Notes under the pieces: generated by a model
Told to the model about the DNA's origin: nothing
The model's input: the letters and a program-made list of their open reading frames with translations, nothing else
Database searches by the model: none
Program-made: the position numbers and the translations under genes
NCBI RefSeq assembly: GCF_016862215.1
Contig: NZ_BOMN01000050.1
Span: forward strand, 47,734 to 111,733
DNA from: Winogradskya humida
GTDB taxonomy: Bacteria > Actinomycetota > Actinomycetes > Mycobacteriales > Micromonosporaceae
Reading direction: 5' to 3'
Length of the DNA stretch: 64,000 bases
Shown: in pieces, positions 39,995 to 48,910 of the stretch
Numbering within the stretch: position 1 is the first letter of the stretch
Layout: each line of letters begins with the position of its first letter

Positions 39995-40517
39995 GCGTGG
40001 CTGCGCGCTTGCGGGCCCGATGGGCGGCGACGTGGGAGCGGGTCGCGCAGCGCTCCGAGCAGAAGCGGCGGCAGTTGTTGGACGACGTGTCCAGATAGAC
40101 ATTGCCGCAGCGCTCGTCCGCGCAGATGCCGAAGCGCGCGCTGCCGTATTCGCACAGCCACACCGATAGGCCCCAGACCGCGCCGGCCAGATATTCCGCG
40201 CTGACCAGCGCGCCACGCCCGGTGACGTGCATGTGCCAGTCCCCGGCGTCGTGCCCGGAGATGCGTGGCTGCACCGGGTAGGCCTCGAGCAGGGAGTTGA
40301 GCTCGGTGACGGCCTCGGCGTCGCGGCCGCTCGTGCCGTACTCGAAGACGTCGTGCAGCCGTCGCTGGGCCCGGCGCAGCGCTGCCAGGTCCTTGTCGGT
40401 GACCTCGGCGCCCATCCAGGCCAGTTCGCCGTCGAACATCGCCTTGAGCCCATCGAGGTCGTCCAGGCCGGCGTTGACGAGGTCGACGGCCGTACGCGCG
40501 TACGCATCGAAGTTCAC
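39981..40517 (-). CDS. CGNR zinc-finger protein (ABATE-type), putative transcription regulator
   Basis: 178 residues. The C-terminal zinc finger reads GICADERCGNVYLDTSSNNC followed by RRFCSERCATRSHVAAHRAR, the CGNR motif in full. The N-terminal ABATE domain includes YARTAVDLVNAGLDDLDGLK. Such proteins are presumed ligand-responsive DNA-binding regulators of stress genes. GTG start at 40517 (VNFDAYAR) matches the family; a TTG-extended frame reaches 40553 without a site. Confidence 0.85.
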   Translation of the reverse strand: MNFDAYARTAVDLVNAGLDDLDGLKAMFDGELAWMGAEVTDKDLAALRRAQRRLHDVFEYGTSGRDAEAVTELNSLLEAYPVQPRISGHDAGDWHMHVTGRGALVSAEYLAGAVWGLSVWLCEYGSARFGICADERCGNVYLDTSSNNCRRFCSERCATRSHVAAHRARKRAATLTPA

Positions 40518-40606
40518 CCGACAACCGTAGCCGCCCCCATCCGTTACGAACACGGTCGAGACATGGTTACCGCGACCCGGAGCGGCCCGGGTTATACGCT
40601 CGGCAC

Positions 40607-41527
40607 ATGCTCCGATCCGTCTTTCTCGCCGCCGCCGGGTCGTCCCGGATGGAGCGGCTGATCTCCTCGGTCCCGGTCAGCAAGGGGATCGTCCAGCGGT
40701 TCGTCGCGGGGGCGGGGGTCGACGACGCGTTGCGGACCAGCCGGGTGCTCGCCGACGACGGCCTCGCGGTCAGCCTGGACCACCTCGGCGAGGACACCCT
40801 GACCGCCGAGCAGGCCGCCGCGACCAGGGATCAGTACCTGCTGCTGCTCAGCCGGCTCAAGAGCGCAGGACTGACCCCGGCGGCCGAGGTGAGCCTCAAA
40901 CTCTCGGCCGTCGGCCAGAAACTCGACGACAAGATGGCGTACGAGTACGCGAGCGCGATCTGCGCCGCCGCGGCCGAGGCGGGCACCACGGTGACCCTCG
41001 ACGCCGAGGACCACTCGACCACCGATTCGACGCTCGAGATCCTCTCCGAGCTGCGCAGGGACCATCCCAGCACCGGTGCTGTCCTGCAGGCCTACCTGCG
41101 GCGCACCGAGGGGGACTGCCGCGAGCTCGCCACCGCCGGGTCGCGGGTGCGGCTCTGCAAGGGCGCCTACGCCGAGCCTGAATCGGTCGCGTACCAGTCG
41201 GCGCTGGATGTCGACAAGGCGTATGTGCGCTGTCTCAACATCCTGATGTCCGGCGAGGGCTACCCGATGGTCGCCACGCACGATCCCCGGCTGATCGCGA
41301 TCGCGGAGGACAGGGCGCGCTGGTTCGACCGTCAGTCGGACGAGTTCGAGTTCCAACTGCTTTTCGGCGTACGCCCGGAGGAGCAGACCAGGCTCGCCGC
41401 AGCCGGCCACACCGTCCGGGTCTACGTGCCCTACGGCGACCAGTGGTACGGCTACCTCATGCGCCGCCTCGCCGAGCGCCCCGCCAACGTCGCCTTCTTC
41501 GGCAAGGCCTTGACCTCCAAGAAGTAA
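40607..41527 (+). CDS. putB: Proline dehydrogenase
   Basis: 306 residues, monofunctional FAD-dependent PRODH that oxidises proline to pyrroline-5-carboxylate. TIM-barrel motifs: AEVSLKLSAVGQKLDD, VTLDAEDHSTTDSTLEIL, GAVLQAYLRRTEGDC, VRLCKGAYAEPESVAYQ, YPMVATHDPRLI, FEFQLLFGVRPEEQ, and the proline-binding end VRVYVPYGDQWYGYLMRRLA. No P5C dehydrogenase gene is adjacent, unlike many put operons. ATG start; a terminator follows within 8 nt. Confidence 0.93.
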   Translation: MLRSVFLAAAGSSRMERLISSVPVSKGIVQRFVAGAGVDDALRTSRVLADDGLAVSLDHLGEDTLTAEQAAATRDQYLLLLSRLKSAGLTPAAEVSLKLSAVGQKLDDKMAYEYASAICAAAAEAGTTVTLDAEDHSTTDSTLEILSELRRDHPSTGAVLQAYLRRTEGDCRELATAGSRVRLCKGAYAEPESVAYQSALDVDKAYVRCLNILMSGEGYPMVATHDPRLIAIAEDRARWFDRQSDEFEFQLLFGVRPEEQTRLAAAGHTVRVYVPYGDQWYGYLMRRLAERPANVAFFGKALTSKK

Positions 41528-41534
41528 GAAGTCG

Positions 41535-41553
41535 GTCCCCTTTGGGGGACTTT
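41535..41553 (+). terminator. Terminator after proline dehydrogenase
   Basis: Six-bp stem GTCCCC / GGGGAC with a TTTG loop, followed by TTT, starting 8 nt after the stop codon. The rest of the gap to 41711 holds no gene that I can support. Confidence 0.7.
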
Positions 41554-41711
41554 GCTGGCGTGGCGTCTTGACTTCTCGGGTGCGATTTCACGGAACGTAG
41601 CCCGGTGGTCACAGAGGTCTCGATACCGTACTGAAGACACGCGCGCCCATCAGCCACGTCGCGACAGTCCAGCGGTGGTGAGGGCGCCTGCGAAAGGATC
41701 GGTGCGAGGAG

Positions 41712-41927
41712 ATGACGGGTCCAGCAACCCAGACGGAGGAGCGCCTTGCTGAGGTGCGCTTCCTCACCGTCGCCGAGGTCGCCGCGCTCATGCGGGTCTC
41801 CAAGATGACCGTGTATCGGCTGGTGCACGGCGGCGAGCTCAGTGCGGTACGGGTGGGCCGGTCGTTCCGGGTGCCCGAACACGCGGTTCACACGTACCTG
41901 CGTGGGGCGTTCTCGCAGACTGCTTGA
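41712..41927 (+). CDS. Helix-turn-helix DNA-binding protein (Rv0500A-like, excisionase/MerR fold)
   Basis: 71 residues. FLTVAEVAALMRVSKMTVYR followed by LVHGGELSAVRVGRSFRVPE is the winged HTH of the excisionase/BldC superfamily; it matches the Rv0500A type more than BldC itself. Its usual actinobacterial neighbours, the bS22 gene and an epimerase, follow here too. Targets unknown. ATG at 41712 with AGGAG about 4 nt upstream. Confidence 0.9.
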   Translation: MTGPATQTEERLAEVRFLTVAEVAALMRVSKMTVYRLVHGGELSAVRVGRSFRVPEHAVHTYLRGAFSQTA

Positions 41928-42098
41928 GGGGCCGTGTTGGTCCCGTGCGGGAGGGGCGGCTACGCTGGTGCGGTTCGCCCCGTGATAGCTCGTGTGCGTT
42001 TGGCGCCGCGGCTGAGGGGCAAACCGCTAGCAGTCCGGTCGGTGCGTGTTTTCACGCGCGCCGCGGCCGGCCCCACATGGTTTCGAGAGGCATGACGT

Positions 42099-42200
42099 AT
42101 GGGCTCCGTGGTCAAGAAGCGTCGCAAGCGTATGGCGAAGAAGAAGCACCGTAAGCTGCTGCGCAAGACCCGCGTTCAGCGTCGCCGTCTGGGCAAGTGA
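42099..42200 (+). CDS. Small ribosomal subunit protein bS22 (AURKAIP1/COX24-type)
   Basis: 33 residues, extremely basic: MGSVVKKRRKRMAKKKHRKL then LRKTRVQRRRLGK. This is the tiny actinobacterial 30S protein (bS22; Rv0500B locus) that lies next to the decoding centre in mycobacterial ribosome structures. GAGAGG 8 nt before the ATG supports the start. Too short for most gene finders, but order HTH - bS22 - epimerase - acyltransferase is conserved. Confidence 0.93.
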   Translation: MGSVVKKRRKRMAKKKHRKLLRKTRVQRRRLGK

Positions 42201-42353
42201 TGACCGGCCGGGCGATCTGCCCGGCCTGCTCACTTGCCGATCCCGGCTCGGCCGCACCGGTTGTCTTCGGTGTTCCGGCAGAGCCGTCACCAGGCTGCGT
42301 TGCTGTCTAGGCATAGCCGTTCTCGACCGAAGCCGCATGTGAGAGGCGCGCCC

Positions 42354-43436
42354 GTGGTCTCGTCCGAAGCCGCGGCCCCGCCGCGGGTCGTCGTGGTCAC
42401 CGGGGTCAGCCGCTTCCTCGGAGCTCGCGTCGCGTCCCGGCTCGCCGCCGACCCTCGTGTCGATCGCGTCATCGGCCTGGATCCGCACGAGCCGCCGCCT
42501 GCCCTCGCGGGCCTGCTGGCGGACGTCGAACTGATCCAGGCCGACGCGCGGGCCGCCACCGGTGTCGTCGCCGACCTCGGTGCGGAAGCGGTTGTGCATC
42601 TCGCGGTCACAAGCGCGCCCGACCCGCAGCACGGTGGGCGCGCGGCCATGAAAGAGCAGAACGTCATCGGGACGATGCAGCTGCTCGCGGCCGCGCAGAG
42701 TGCCGGTCGGCTGCGCAAGCTGGTCGTGCGTTCCTCCACGGCCGCTTATGGCGCGTCCTTTCGCGACCCGGCTGTCTTCACCGAGGAGACCGAGCCCCGT
42801 GCGGTGCCGCGTGGCTCCTTCGCGCGCGACATCCTCGACATCGAGGGTTATGTGCGCGGCTTCCGGCGCCGTCGTCCCGGGGTGGCCGCCACTGTTCTGC
42901 GGTTCGCGCCGTTCATCAGCGAGACCGCCGACACCACCCTCACCCGCTACTTCGCGCAGCCGATGGTGCCGACCGTGCTCGGCCGCGACGCCCGGCTCCA
43001 GTTCGTGCACGTCGACGACGCGCTGGAAATCCTGCACCGCTCGGTCATCGAGGACCATCCCGGCACGTTCAACGTCGCCGGTGCCGGGGTCCTCGCGCTC
43101 TCCCAGGCCGTGCGCAGGGCCGGCCGGATCTCCGTGCCGCTGCCCGAGGGCACGCTCTCCTCACTCGCCGCGGTCGCCCGCTCGGTCGGTGTCGGTCAGA
43201 TCGGCCTCGACCAGGTGGACCTCTTCGTGCACGGCCGGGTGGTCGACACGACCCGGCTGGTCAAGGAGTTCGGTTTCACGCCACGCACGACCGCGGCCGC
43301 CTTCGACGACTTCATCAAGGGTCACAGCAACGGGTCGTCGCTGACCGCCGACCGGCTCGAGGCGGCCGAGCGGGCCATCCTGGACGGCGTCCGGCAGCTC
43401 CGCGCGGCGGCGTCCTCCGGGGGTGTCGAGTCATGA
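42354..43436 (+). CDS. NAD-dependent epimerase/dehydratase (GalE2/Rv0501-like)
   Basis: 360 residues, extended SDR. NAD-binding VVVVTGVSRFLGARVASRLA near the N-terminus, then AVVHLAVTSAPDPQHGG and KLVVRSSTAAYGASFRDPAV. The usual YxxxK is replaced around FARDILDIEGYVRGFRR, so the catalytic base arrangement is atypical. The C-terminal half has LQFVHVDDALEILHRSV typical of epimerases. Substrate unknown. GTG at 42354 with AGAGG 7 nt upstream; longer frames lack support. ATGA overlap with the acyltransferase gene. Confidence 0.85.
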   Translation: MVSSEAAAPPRVVVVTGVSRFLGARVASRLAADPRVDRVIGLDPHEPPPALAGLLADVELIQADARAATGVVADLGAEAVVHLAVTSAPDPQHGGRAAMKEQNVIGTMQLLAAAQSAGRLRKLVVRSSTAAYGASFRDPAVFTEETEPRAVPRGSFARDILDIEGYVRGFRRRRPGVAATVLRFAPFISETADTTLTRYFAQPMVPTVLGRDARLQFVHVDDALEILHRSVIEDHPGTFNVAGAGVLALSQAVRRAGRISVPLPEGTLSSLAAVARSVGVGQIGLDQVDLFVHGRVVDTTRLVKEFGFTPRTTAAAFDDFIKGHSNGSSLTADRLEAAERAILDGVRQLRAAASSGGVES

Positions 43437-44422
43437 GTCAGGACGAATACCACAAGGCGCTGCCCGGGCATGCCAACTTCGCGCTGCCCAAGGAGAAGCC
43501 CTACAAGCCGCTGAACGGCAAGCGCCCGATTCCCGAGAAGCCCGCGCCTGTCGTCGAGGAGGCCCCGGCGCCGGATCCGGTGGACGTGTGGGATCAGCGC
43601 GTCGCCGGCGGGCTGGCCTTCCTGCGGCGCCGGCTCGCGGGTGCGTACGACGTGGACGAGTTCGGTTTCGACCGTGAGCTCAACGACAGCGTCTTCCAGC
43701 CGATGCTGCGGGTGCTCTACCGCGACTGGTTCCGCACCGAGGTGTTCGGCGTCGAGAACATCCCCGACACCGGCGGCGGGCTCATCGTCGGCAACCACTC
43801 CGGCACGCTGGCACTCGACGCGCTGATGCTGACCACCGCCCTGCACGACAAGCACCCTCTTCAACGGCACCTTCGGTTGCTCGGTGCCGACCTGGTCTTC
43901 CGGATGCCGGTGCTCTCCGAGCTCGCCCGCAAGGCCGGCGCCACGGTGGCATGCAATCCCGACGCCGAGCGCCTGATGAGCGAGGGCGAGCTGGTCGGCG
44001 TCTTCCCGGAGGGCTTCAAGGGCATCGGCAAACGCTATTCCGAGCGGTACAAACTGCAGCGTTTCGGCCGGGGCGGCTTCGTCTCCGCGGCACTGCGCAC
44101 CGGCACCCCGATCACGCCGGTCGCCATCGTCGGTGCGGAGGAGATCTATCCGATCCTCGCCGACCTCAAGCCGCTGGCCCGCCTGCTCGGCATCCCGTAC
44201 TTCCCGGTGACCCCGACATTCCCGTGGCTCGGCCCGCTCGGCCTGGTCCCGCTGCCGAGCAAGTGGCTCATCGAGTTCTGCGAGCCGATCCCGACCGCGC
44301 ACCTCACCGAGTACGCCGACGACCCGATGGTGGTCTACAACCTCGCCGACCAGGTCCGCGAGACGATCCAGGCCACTCTGCACACATTGCTGGAAAAACG
44401 GCCGGATCCGTTCGGGCGCTAA
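43433..44422 (+). CDS. PlsC-like lysophospholipid acyltransferase (Rv0502-like)
   Basis: 329 residues. The acyltransferase block begins GGGLIVGNHSGTLALDALML (an NHxxx...D variant of the NHX4D motif), followed by LVFRMPVLSELARKAGATVA, the substrate motif VGVFPEGFKGIGKRYSERYK and TGTPITPVAIVGAEEIYPIL. It probably acylates a glycerolipid or a lipid precursor at the membrane; the acceptor is not known. Coupled by ATGA to the epimerase gene, as Rv0501-Rv0502 are neighbours. Confidence 0.87.
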   Translation: MSQDEYHKALPGHANFALPKEKPYKPLNGKRPIPEKPAPVVEEAPAPDPVDVWDQRVAGGLAFLRRRLAGAYDVDEFGFDRELNDSVFQPMLRVLYRDWFRTEVFGVENIPDTGGGLIVGNHSGTLALDALMLTTALHDKHPLQRHLRLLGADLVFRMPVLSELARKAGATVACNPDAERLMSEGELVGVFPEGFKGIGKRYSERYKLQRFGRGGFVSAALRTGTPITPVAIVGAEEIYPILADLKPLARLLGIPYFPVTPTFPWLGPLGLVPLPSKWLIEFCEPIPTAHLTEYADDPMVVYNLADQVRETIQATLHTLLEKRPDPFGR

Positions 44423-44440
44423 ACCGGTACAATAGACACT

Positions 44441-44480
44441 GAGGGGCGGCCCCGACTCTTGAAGTCGGCACCGCCCCTCG
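44441..44480. terminator. Branched-stem terminator
   Basis: Outer stem GAGGGGCGG / CCGCCCCTC encloses a second stem CCGACT / AGTCGG; on the plus strand GCCATG and a T5 run follow. Between the convergent acyltransferase and anti-sigma-like genes. Confidence 0.85.
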
Positions 44481-44500
44481 CCATGTTTTTGGTGGGTGTG

Positions 44501-45706
44501 TCAGTCCTTGCCGAACAGGTTCCCCAACAGGCCACCGAGCAGACCTTTGTCCTCCGCCGACGGCGGGGTGACGGGATCCTCGGAGACCATCGGTTCCGGG
44601 TCGGCCGAGACGCTCTTGGACGGCTCGGCCTCCTCCGCCTGCTCAGCGACCGAGGCCTTGCCACCTGTGGTCGCCGTCGGTTCAGCCGTCGGTTCGTCGG
44701 TGGCTTTCGGGTCGGACTTGCTCTTCTTCTTGTCGTCCGTGGTGTCGCTGTCGCCCTTGGACGACGATTTGTTCTTCTCGCCGCCGGTGCTCTGCGTATG
44801 GGTCTGGCCCTGACGGCGCTCGCCCGAGGATGACGAGGTCTCGGAGCCCGCCTTGCAGGAGCTCAGCGACGGCCCGAGGGGGTCGCTCGGCGCCAGTTCG
44901 GCATCGCAGGCCAAGCCGTCGCGGATGTGCTCCGAACGGTCCTGAACCCGGTCGAGCAGGTCCAGCGACGCGAGAGCCCGCTCCCGGTTGGCGGTATTGA
45001 GCCGTTCGAGGGCCGGGGTCAGCACGCGGCGCTGGGTGTCCACGAACGAGTCGACGTAGTTGAGGCCGGTCGGGTCCTCGCGGGTCACAGCCGAGGTCGT
45101 GAGCAGCTTGACGCCCTGCGTGGCGTCGGCGTCCATGTCGGCCAGCGCGGCCGGGAACTTGACGTTGTCACCGTCCATCGAGACCGCCTCGGAGAGCCTG
45201 TTCCGGGCGAACGTCAGCGACAACTGCCCACGGGTGATGTCCGAGCCGGCCATCGCCAGCTGGGCCCGCTCGGTGGAGCGCTTGACGCCGTAGAGGGCAT
45301 CACCCGGCGAGGCGTTCTCGCTCGCCGCGGAGATCCCCGAGACGGCCATCGCCCCGGCGGCGACACCGATGACGATCGCGCCGCGGGCCCGGATGCGTCG
45401 CCCGCCCTGCCCCAGCAGCTTGCGGACAGGTGCGGTGGCCTCGGGCTCGTCATCGGTGGTCGCCGCGCCCTCCCCGATCCCGTCGCGTTCTGCCGTGGCG
45501 ACCAGCATGGCCCGCAGCCCCATCCGGAACTCCGGTTCCACCTGGACCCCGGGTCGTGGCGCGGAGAGGCGGTGCCCGATGGCGACCAGTTCGGCGAGCT
45601 GTTCGTCGGCCCGGCCCCGGGTGTGGTGGCGACGGCCCGCGCTCGTCTCGTCGAGAAGCTCCGCGAAGCGCTCGGCGCTCCGGCGATCCAGGAAATCGAA
45701 CTTCAC
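44501..45706 (-). CDS. DUF5667 membrane protein, RsbN-like anti-sigma candidate
   Basis: 401 residues. N-terminal cytoplasmic region (about 1-100; KFDFLDRRSAERFAELLDET, EPEFRMGLRAMLVATAERDG), one transmembrane segment at about 107-128 (ARGAIVIGVAAGAMAVSGIS), a DUF5667 domain (SPGDALYGVKRSTERAQLAM, ITRGQLSLTFARNRLSEA) outside, then a long Ser/Lys/Asp-rich tail. In Streptomyces, RsbN, a membrane anti-sigma factor, is encoded beside BldN; this gene follows the BldN-like gene by 181 bp on the same strand. Start at GTG 45706, 8 nt after AAGGGGGG; a GTG three codons upstream lies inside that site. Confidence 0.82.
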   Translation of the reverse strand: MKFDFLDRRSAERFAELLDETSAGRRHHTRGRADEQLAELVAIGHRLSAPRPGVQVEPEFRMGLRAMLVATAERDGIGEGAATTDDEPEATAPVRKLLGQGGRRIRARGAIVIGVAAGAMAVSGISAASENASPGDALYGVKRSTERAQLAMAGSDITRGQLSLTFARNRLSEAVSMDGDNVKFPAALADMDADATQGVKLLTTSAVTREDPTGLNYVDSFVDTQRRVLTPALERLNTANRERALASLDLLDRVQDRSEHIRDGLACDAELAPSDPLGPSLSSCKAGSETSSSSGERRQGQTHTQSTGGEKNKSSSKGDSDTTDDKKKSKSDPKATDEPTAEPTATTGGKASVAEQAEEAEPSKSVSADPEPMVSEDPVTPPSAEDKGLLGGLLGNLFGKD

Positions 45707-45887
45707 CGGGGGCACCCCCCTTCGCTCGTGACTGACCCGCCGACGACGGTGTCAGCGGGCGCGACAGAAATGGCGGACCGTTGGTCCACCACGGGTCGCA
45801 CCCGGACAAACGCTTGACGGGCATGCGCGGTTACGGGTGGAACCGGCGTCGTTGAGGCCGCAGAGATCGACAAGGTCAGGCTTCCCA

Positions 45888-46820
45888 TCACCACTGGAAC
45901 CCTTCGGGCAGCAGCCGGGCCAGCGCTCGGACGGCCCGGTACTGCAGGGCCTTGATGGCGCCTTCGTTCTTGCCCATGGTCTGTGCGGTCTCGGCGACGG
46001 AGAAACCCTGCAGGAAACGGAGCACGATGCACTCCTGCTGCTCGGGATTGAGCTGCTTCACCGCCGTGAGCAGCGCCACGTTGGTGATGTGGTCGACGAC
46101 GGCCGCCTCTGGGCTACCTTCTGGGCCACGATCTTCGCGATCGGCGTCGAGCACGTCGCCGGTGGTCACCTCGAGCCGGTAACGCCCCGACTTGAAGTGG
46201 TCGGCGACCAGGTTGCGGGCGATGGTGACCAGCCAGGCGCCCAGGTCACGGCCCTGCCAGGTGAAGCTGCCGATGCGTTTGAGCGCCCGCAGGAAGGTGT
46301 CGGAGGTCAGGTCCTCGGCGAGTTGGCGGTTGCCGACCCGGAAGTAGACGAAACGGAAGACGGTGTCGACGTAGCGGTCGTAGATCAGCCCGAAGGCGGC
46401 CGAGTCGCCGCCCTGGGCCCGCTCGACGAGCGCCCAGACCTCCGCGGCGGCGTCGCCGGGGTCGGGGCGGGCGGGATATTTCGGTGGTTCCGACTCGCTG
46501 GGCGGGCCGGTGGTGCTCTGGGTCGGTACGACGACGGTCTGATCGGCGTCGGTAACGCTCGCCCGGCGCTCAGGCCCGGGTTGCTGCGGTGTTTGCGGCC
46601 GGCCGGGGGCGACTACACGGCCGCCCTTCGAGTTCCCGGTGCCGGGCAGGTGCCGGCTCGGTGACTCGTTGATGTGGGGCCGGTTCCGGGTCCGCTTGGG
46701 TCCGTCGCCCCGGATGGCATTGGCGACGCCCTTGCCGAGCGCGCTCAGTTTCTCCGGCACGCTCGGATAAGCCGCGAAAATGTCGCGATTGAACGGATCG
46801 CCGGCGTACACATGACTCAC
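45888..46820 (-). CDS. ECF sigma factor, BldN-like
   Basis: 310 residues. An N-terminal extension of about 120 low-complexity residues (MSHVYAGDPFNRDIFAAYPS) precedes region 2 (SAAFGLIYDRYVDTVFRFVY, LTSDTFLRALKRIGSFTWQG, DLGAWLVTIARNLVADHFKS) and region 4 (LTAVKQLNPEQQECIVLRFL, FSVAETAQTMGKNEGAIKAL). A long N-terminal extension, the RsbN-like gene after it and nearby rex-hem genes all match Streptomyces BldN, which controls aerial/sporulation genes and is made as a pro-protein. GTG start with GGAGG 4 nt upstream. A 293-bp upstream gap holds no gene that I can support. Confidence 0.88.
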   Translation of the reverse strand: MSHVYAGDPFNRDIFAAYPSVPEKLSALGKGVANAIRGDGPKRTRNRPHINESPSRHLPGTGNSKGGRVVAPGRPQTPQQPGPERRASVTDADQTVVVPTQSTTGPPSESEPPKYPARPDPGDAAAEVWALVERAQGGDSAAFGLIYDRYVDTVFRFVYFRVGNRQLAEDLTSDTFLRALKRIGSFTWQGRDLGAWLVTIARNLVADHFKSGRYRLEVTTGDVLDADREDRGPEGSPEAAVVDHITNVALLTAVKQLNPEQQECIVLRFLQGFSVAETAQTMGKNEGAIKALQYRAVRALARLLPEGFQW

Positions 46821-47113
46821 TGCGCCTCCTTGACCCGGCGGGCCGTCGTTGAGGGGGTGGCCGAAAGGCCGTCCACAACAAAACGGGGTGAAGCGGCCAG
46901 GAACTTGGCAGGCCGACCTCACCCACGGATGTGGACTCCGTTACACAGGGGCGAAGTATTGCCGTATCTGTGCACACCAAGTCGCACAGTGTGTGCGTTG
47001 CCCGAAAATAGTACGAAGTGGCGCAGACCGGGCGGAGCGTCCTTCTGTCACGATGAACGACGCACTGGCGGCGGCCATAGGCCGATCTGCGTCACAGCCG
47101 CCGTCCGGGACAT

Positions 47114-48643
47114 GTGCCAGACTCGGGCGTCGTGGGAGACCTCTCCGCGAGCCCGGCACCCGATCCGGTCCGAGCCGCCGCACGACAGACGCCCGACCGG
47201 CCCGCACTCATCGCCGGTGACACCGTTCTGACCTGGTCCGAGCTGGACGAACGCGTCGAGAGTGCGGCGCGGTACCTGGCTGCGGGCAGTGCTCCCGGTG
47301 ATCGGATCGCGATTGTTCTGGGTAATACGCCCGGCTTCGCCATCGCGTATTTCGGCGCGCTCCGGGCCGGGCGGGTGGCTGTTCCCTTGAATCCGTCGTA
47401 CGCCGATGACGAGATCGAATTCGCGCTTGCCGACAGCGGGGCGGTTCGTGTTGTCGTGGCGAACGCAGGACGGGGTCCTGTGCGTTTGTCGGATGTGGAG
47501 CGCGTACAAGAAGAATCGCTGGAGCAAGGCGGACCGCCACTCGCGACGCCCGGGCCGGCCACCGATGATCTCGCGGTTCTGCTCTATACGTCCGGGACCA
47601 GTGGGCGGCCGAAGGGTGCCATGCTCACGCACCGGGCACTTTCCGCGAACAATGAGCAATTATCGCGTATCGAGCCGCCCGTTATCGGTGCCGACGACGT
47701 GGTGCTGCTCGCCATTCCGTTCTTTCATGCCTACGGCCTCAATACCGGGCTCGGCGCCGTTGCCCAGCATGGCGCCTGCGGTGTTCTGGCGGAGCGTTTC
47801 GATCCCGCCGAAACGCTCGCGCTGATTGCAGAACACCAGGTCACGGCCGTCATTGGTGTTCCTTCGATGTATGCGGCCTGGTCGTTGATGCCCGATGTCG
47901 ACCTCGGTTCTGTGCGCACCGCTGTTTGTGGCGCGGCGCCCTTGGACCCGGCCGTTGCAGCGCGTTTCACCCTGGCGACGGGCAAGGGCATTCTTATCGG
48001 GTACGGCCTGACCGAAGCGGCACCGGTGCTGACGACCACGGCAGTGAGCGACCGGGCGAAAGTCGGGTCGATCGGCCGTCCGTTGCCGGGCATTTCGTTG
48101 CTTCTCCGTTCGGCTGACGGCGCGGTTCTGTGGCGCGACGGCGTCACCACCCCGGCGGAGGACGACGAACTGGAGCTCGACCTGGCTTCGGAGGGCACCG
48201 ATCCCGGCGAGATCGTGGTGCGTGGCGCGAATCTCTTCTCGGGATACTGGCCCGGCGGCGAGGACGGTCCTTCCTCCGACGGCTGGTGGGGGACCGGTGA
48301 TATCGCCTATGCGGACGCCGGCGGTGACCTCGTCCTGGTCGACCGGATCGGCGAGCTGATCCTGATCAACGGCTTCAACGTGTACCCGGCCGAGATCGAG
48401 CGCGTCCTCGACGCCCACCCCGGGGTGCTCGAAGCCGCGGTGATCGCTGTGCCCGACGAGCGCACCGGCCAGGCGCCGTACGCGTATGTCGTTCCCGCCC
48501 TCGACCCCGCACCCACCCCGGCCGAGCTGCACGCCTACCTCGGGACGCAGCTGGCCCGGTTCAAACTGCCGGCCGGTATCGAGCTGGTGAGTGAGTTGCC
48601 GCACTCCGCGATCGGCAAAGTACGCAAGGGAGCCCTCCGATAA
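47114..48643 (+). CDS. AMP-binding acyl-CoA synthetase
   Basis: 509 residues, ANL superfamily: activates a carboxylic acid as acyl-adenylate and transfers it to CoA. Motifs: AVLLYTSGTSGRPKGAMLTH (A3), IGYGLTEAAPVL (A5), GWWGTGDIAYADAGGDLVLV (A7), DRIGELILINGFNVYPAEIE (A8) and SAIGKVRKGALR with the C-terminal catalytic Lys (A10). Acyl chain not predictable. Start uncertain: GTG at 47114 or at 47132. The stop shares a base with the next start (TAATG). Confidence 0.9.
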   Translation: MPDSGVVGDLSASPAPDPVRAAARQTPDRPALIAGDTVLTWSELDERVESAARYLAAGSAPGDRIAIVLGNTPGFAIAYFGALRAGRVAVPLNPSYADDEIEFALADSGAVRVVVANAGRGPVRLSDVERVQEESLEQGGPPLATPGPATDDLAVLLYTSGTSGRPKGAMLTHRALSANNEQLSRIEPPVIGADDVVLLAIPFFHAYGLNTGLGAVAQHGACGVLAERFDPAETLALIAEHQVTAVIGVPSMYAAWSLMPDVDLGSVRTAVCGAAPLDPAVAARFTLATGKGILIGYGLTEAAPVLTTTAVSDRAKVGSIGRPLPGISLLLRSADGAVLWRDGVTTPAEDDELELDLASEGTDPGEIVVRGANLFSGYWPGGEDGPSSDGWWGTGDIAYADAGGDLVLVDRIGELILINGFNVYPAEIERVLDAHPGVLEAAVIAVPDERTGQAPYAYVVPALDPAPTPAELHAYLGTQLARFKLPAGIELVSELPHSAIGKVRKGALR

Positions 48644-48900
48644 TGGATCTGTCGCCTCGTTTGACCTTGATCAGCCGCGCCGGATGCCACCTTTGCGAGG
48701 AGGCCGAGCAGGTGCTCGACCGGATCGCGCCCGCTGGCTGGACCAGGGTGGAGGTCGAGGGCTCGATCGAGCTGGAGCGTGACTACGGCGACCGGGTGCC
48801 GGTGGTGATCCTCGACGGCAAGGAGCACGGCTACTGGCGGGTCGAGGAGGAGCGGTTGCTCCGGGATATGGCTCGACCTCCGGGGGCCCCTCGGCTGTAA
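48643..48900 (+). CDS. Glutaredoxin-like thiol protein (Rv0508-like, DUF836)
   Basis: 85 residues with a thioredoxin fold: LTLISRAGCHLCEEAEQVLD contains a redox CxxC, and DRVPVVILDGKEHGYWRVEE the cis-Pro strand. Likely reduces a small disulfide or is a thiol switch. It matches Rv0508, encoded shortly before hemA in mycobacteria. Overlaps the preceding stop by one base. Confidence 0.88.
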   Translation: MDLSPRLTLISRAGCHLCEEAEQVLDRIAPAGWTRVEVEGSIELERDYGDRVPVVILDGKEHGYWRVEEERLLRDMARPPGAPRL

Positions 48901-48910
48901 CGTCACGGCC

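Noticed and set aside
41712..41927. BldC itself
   Set aside because: The HTH reads MRVSKMTVYRLVHGGEL and its neighbours match the Rv0500A locus, not the bldC locus.
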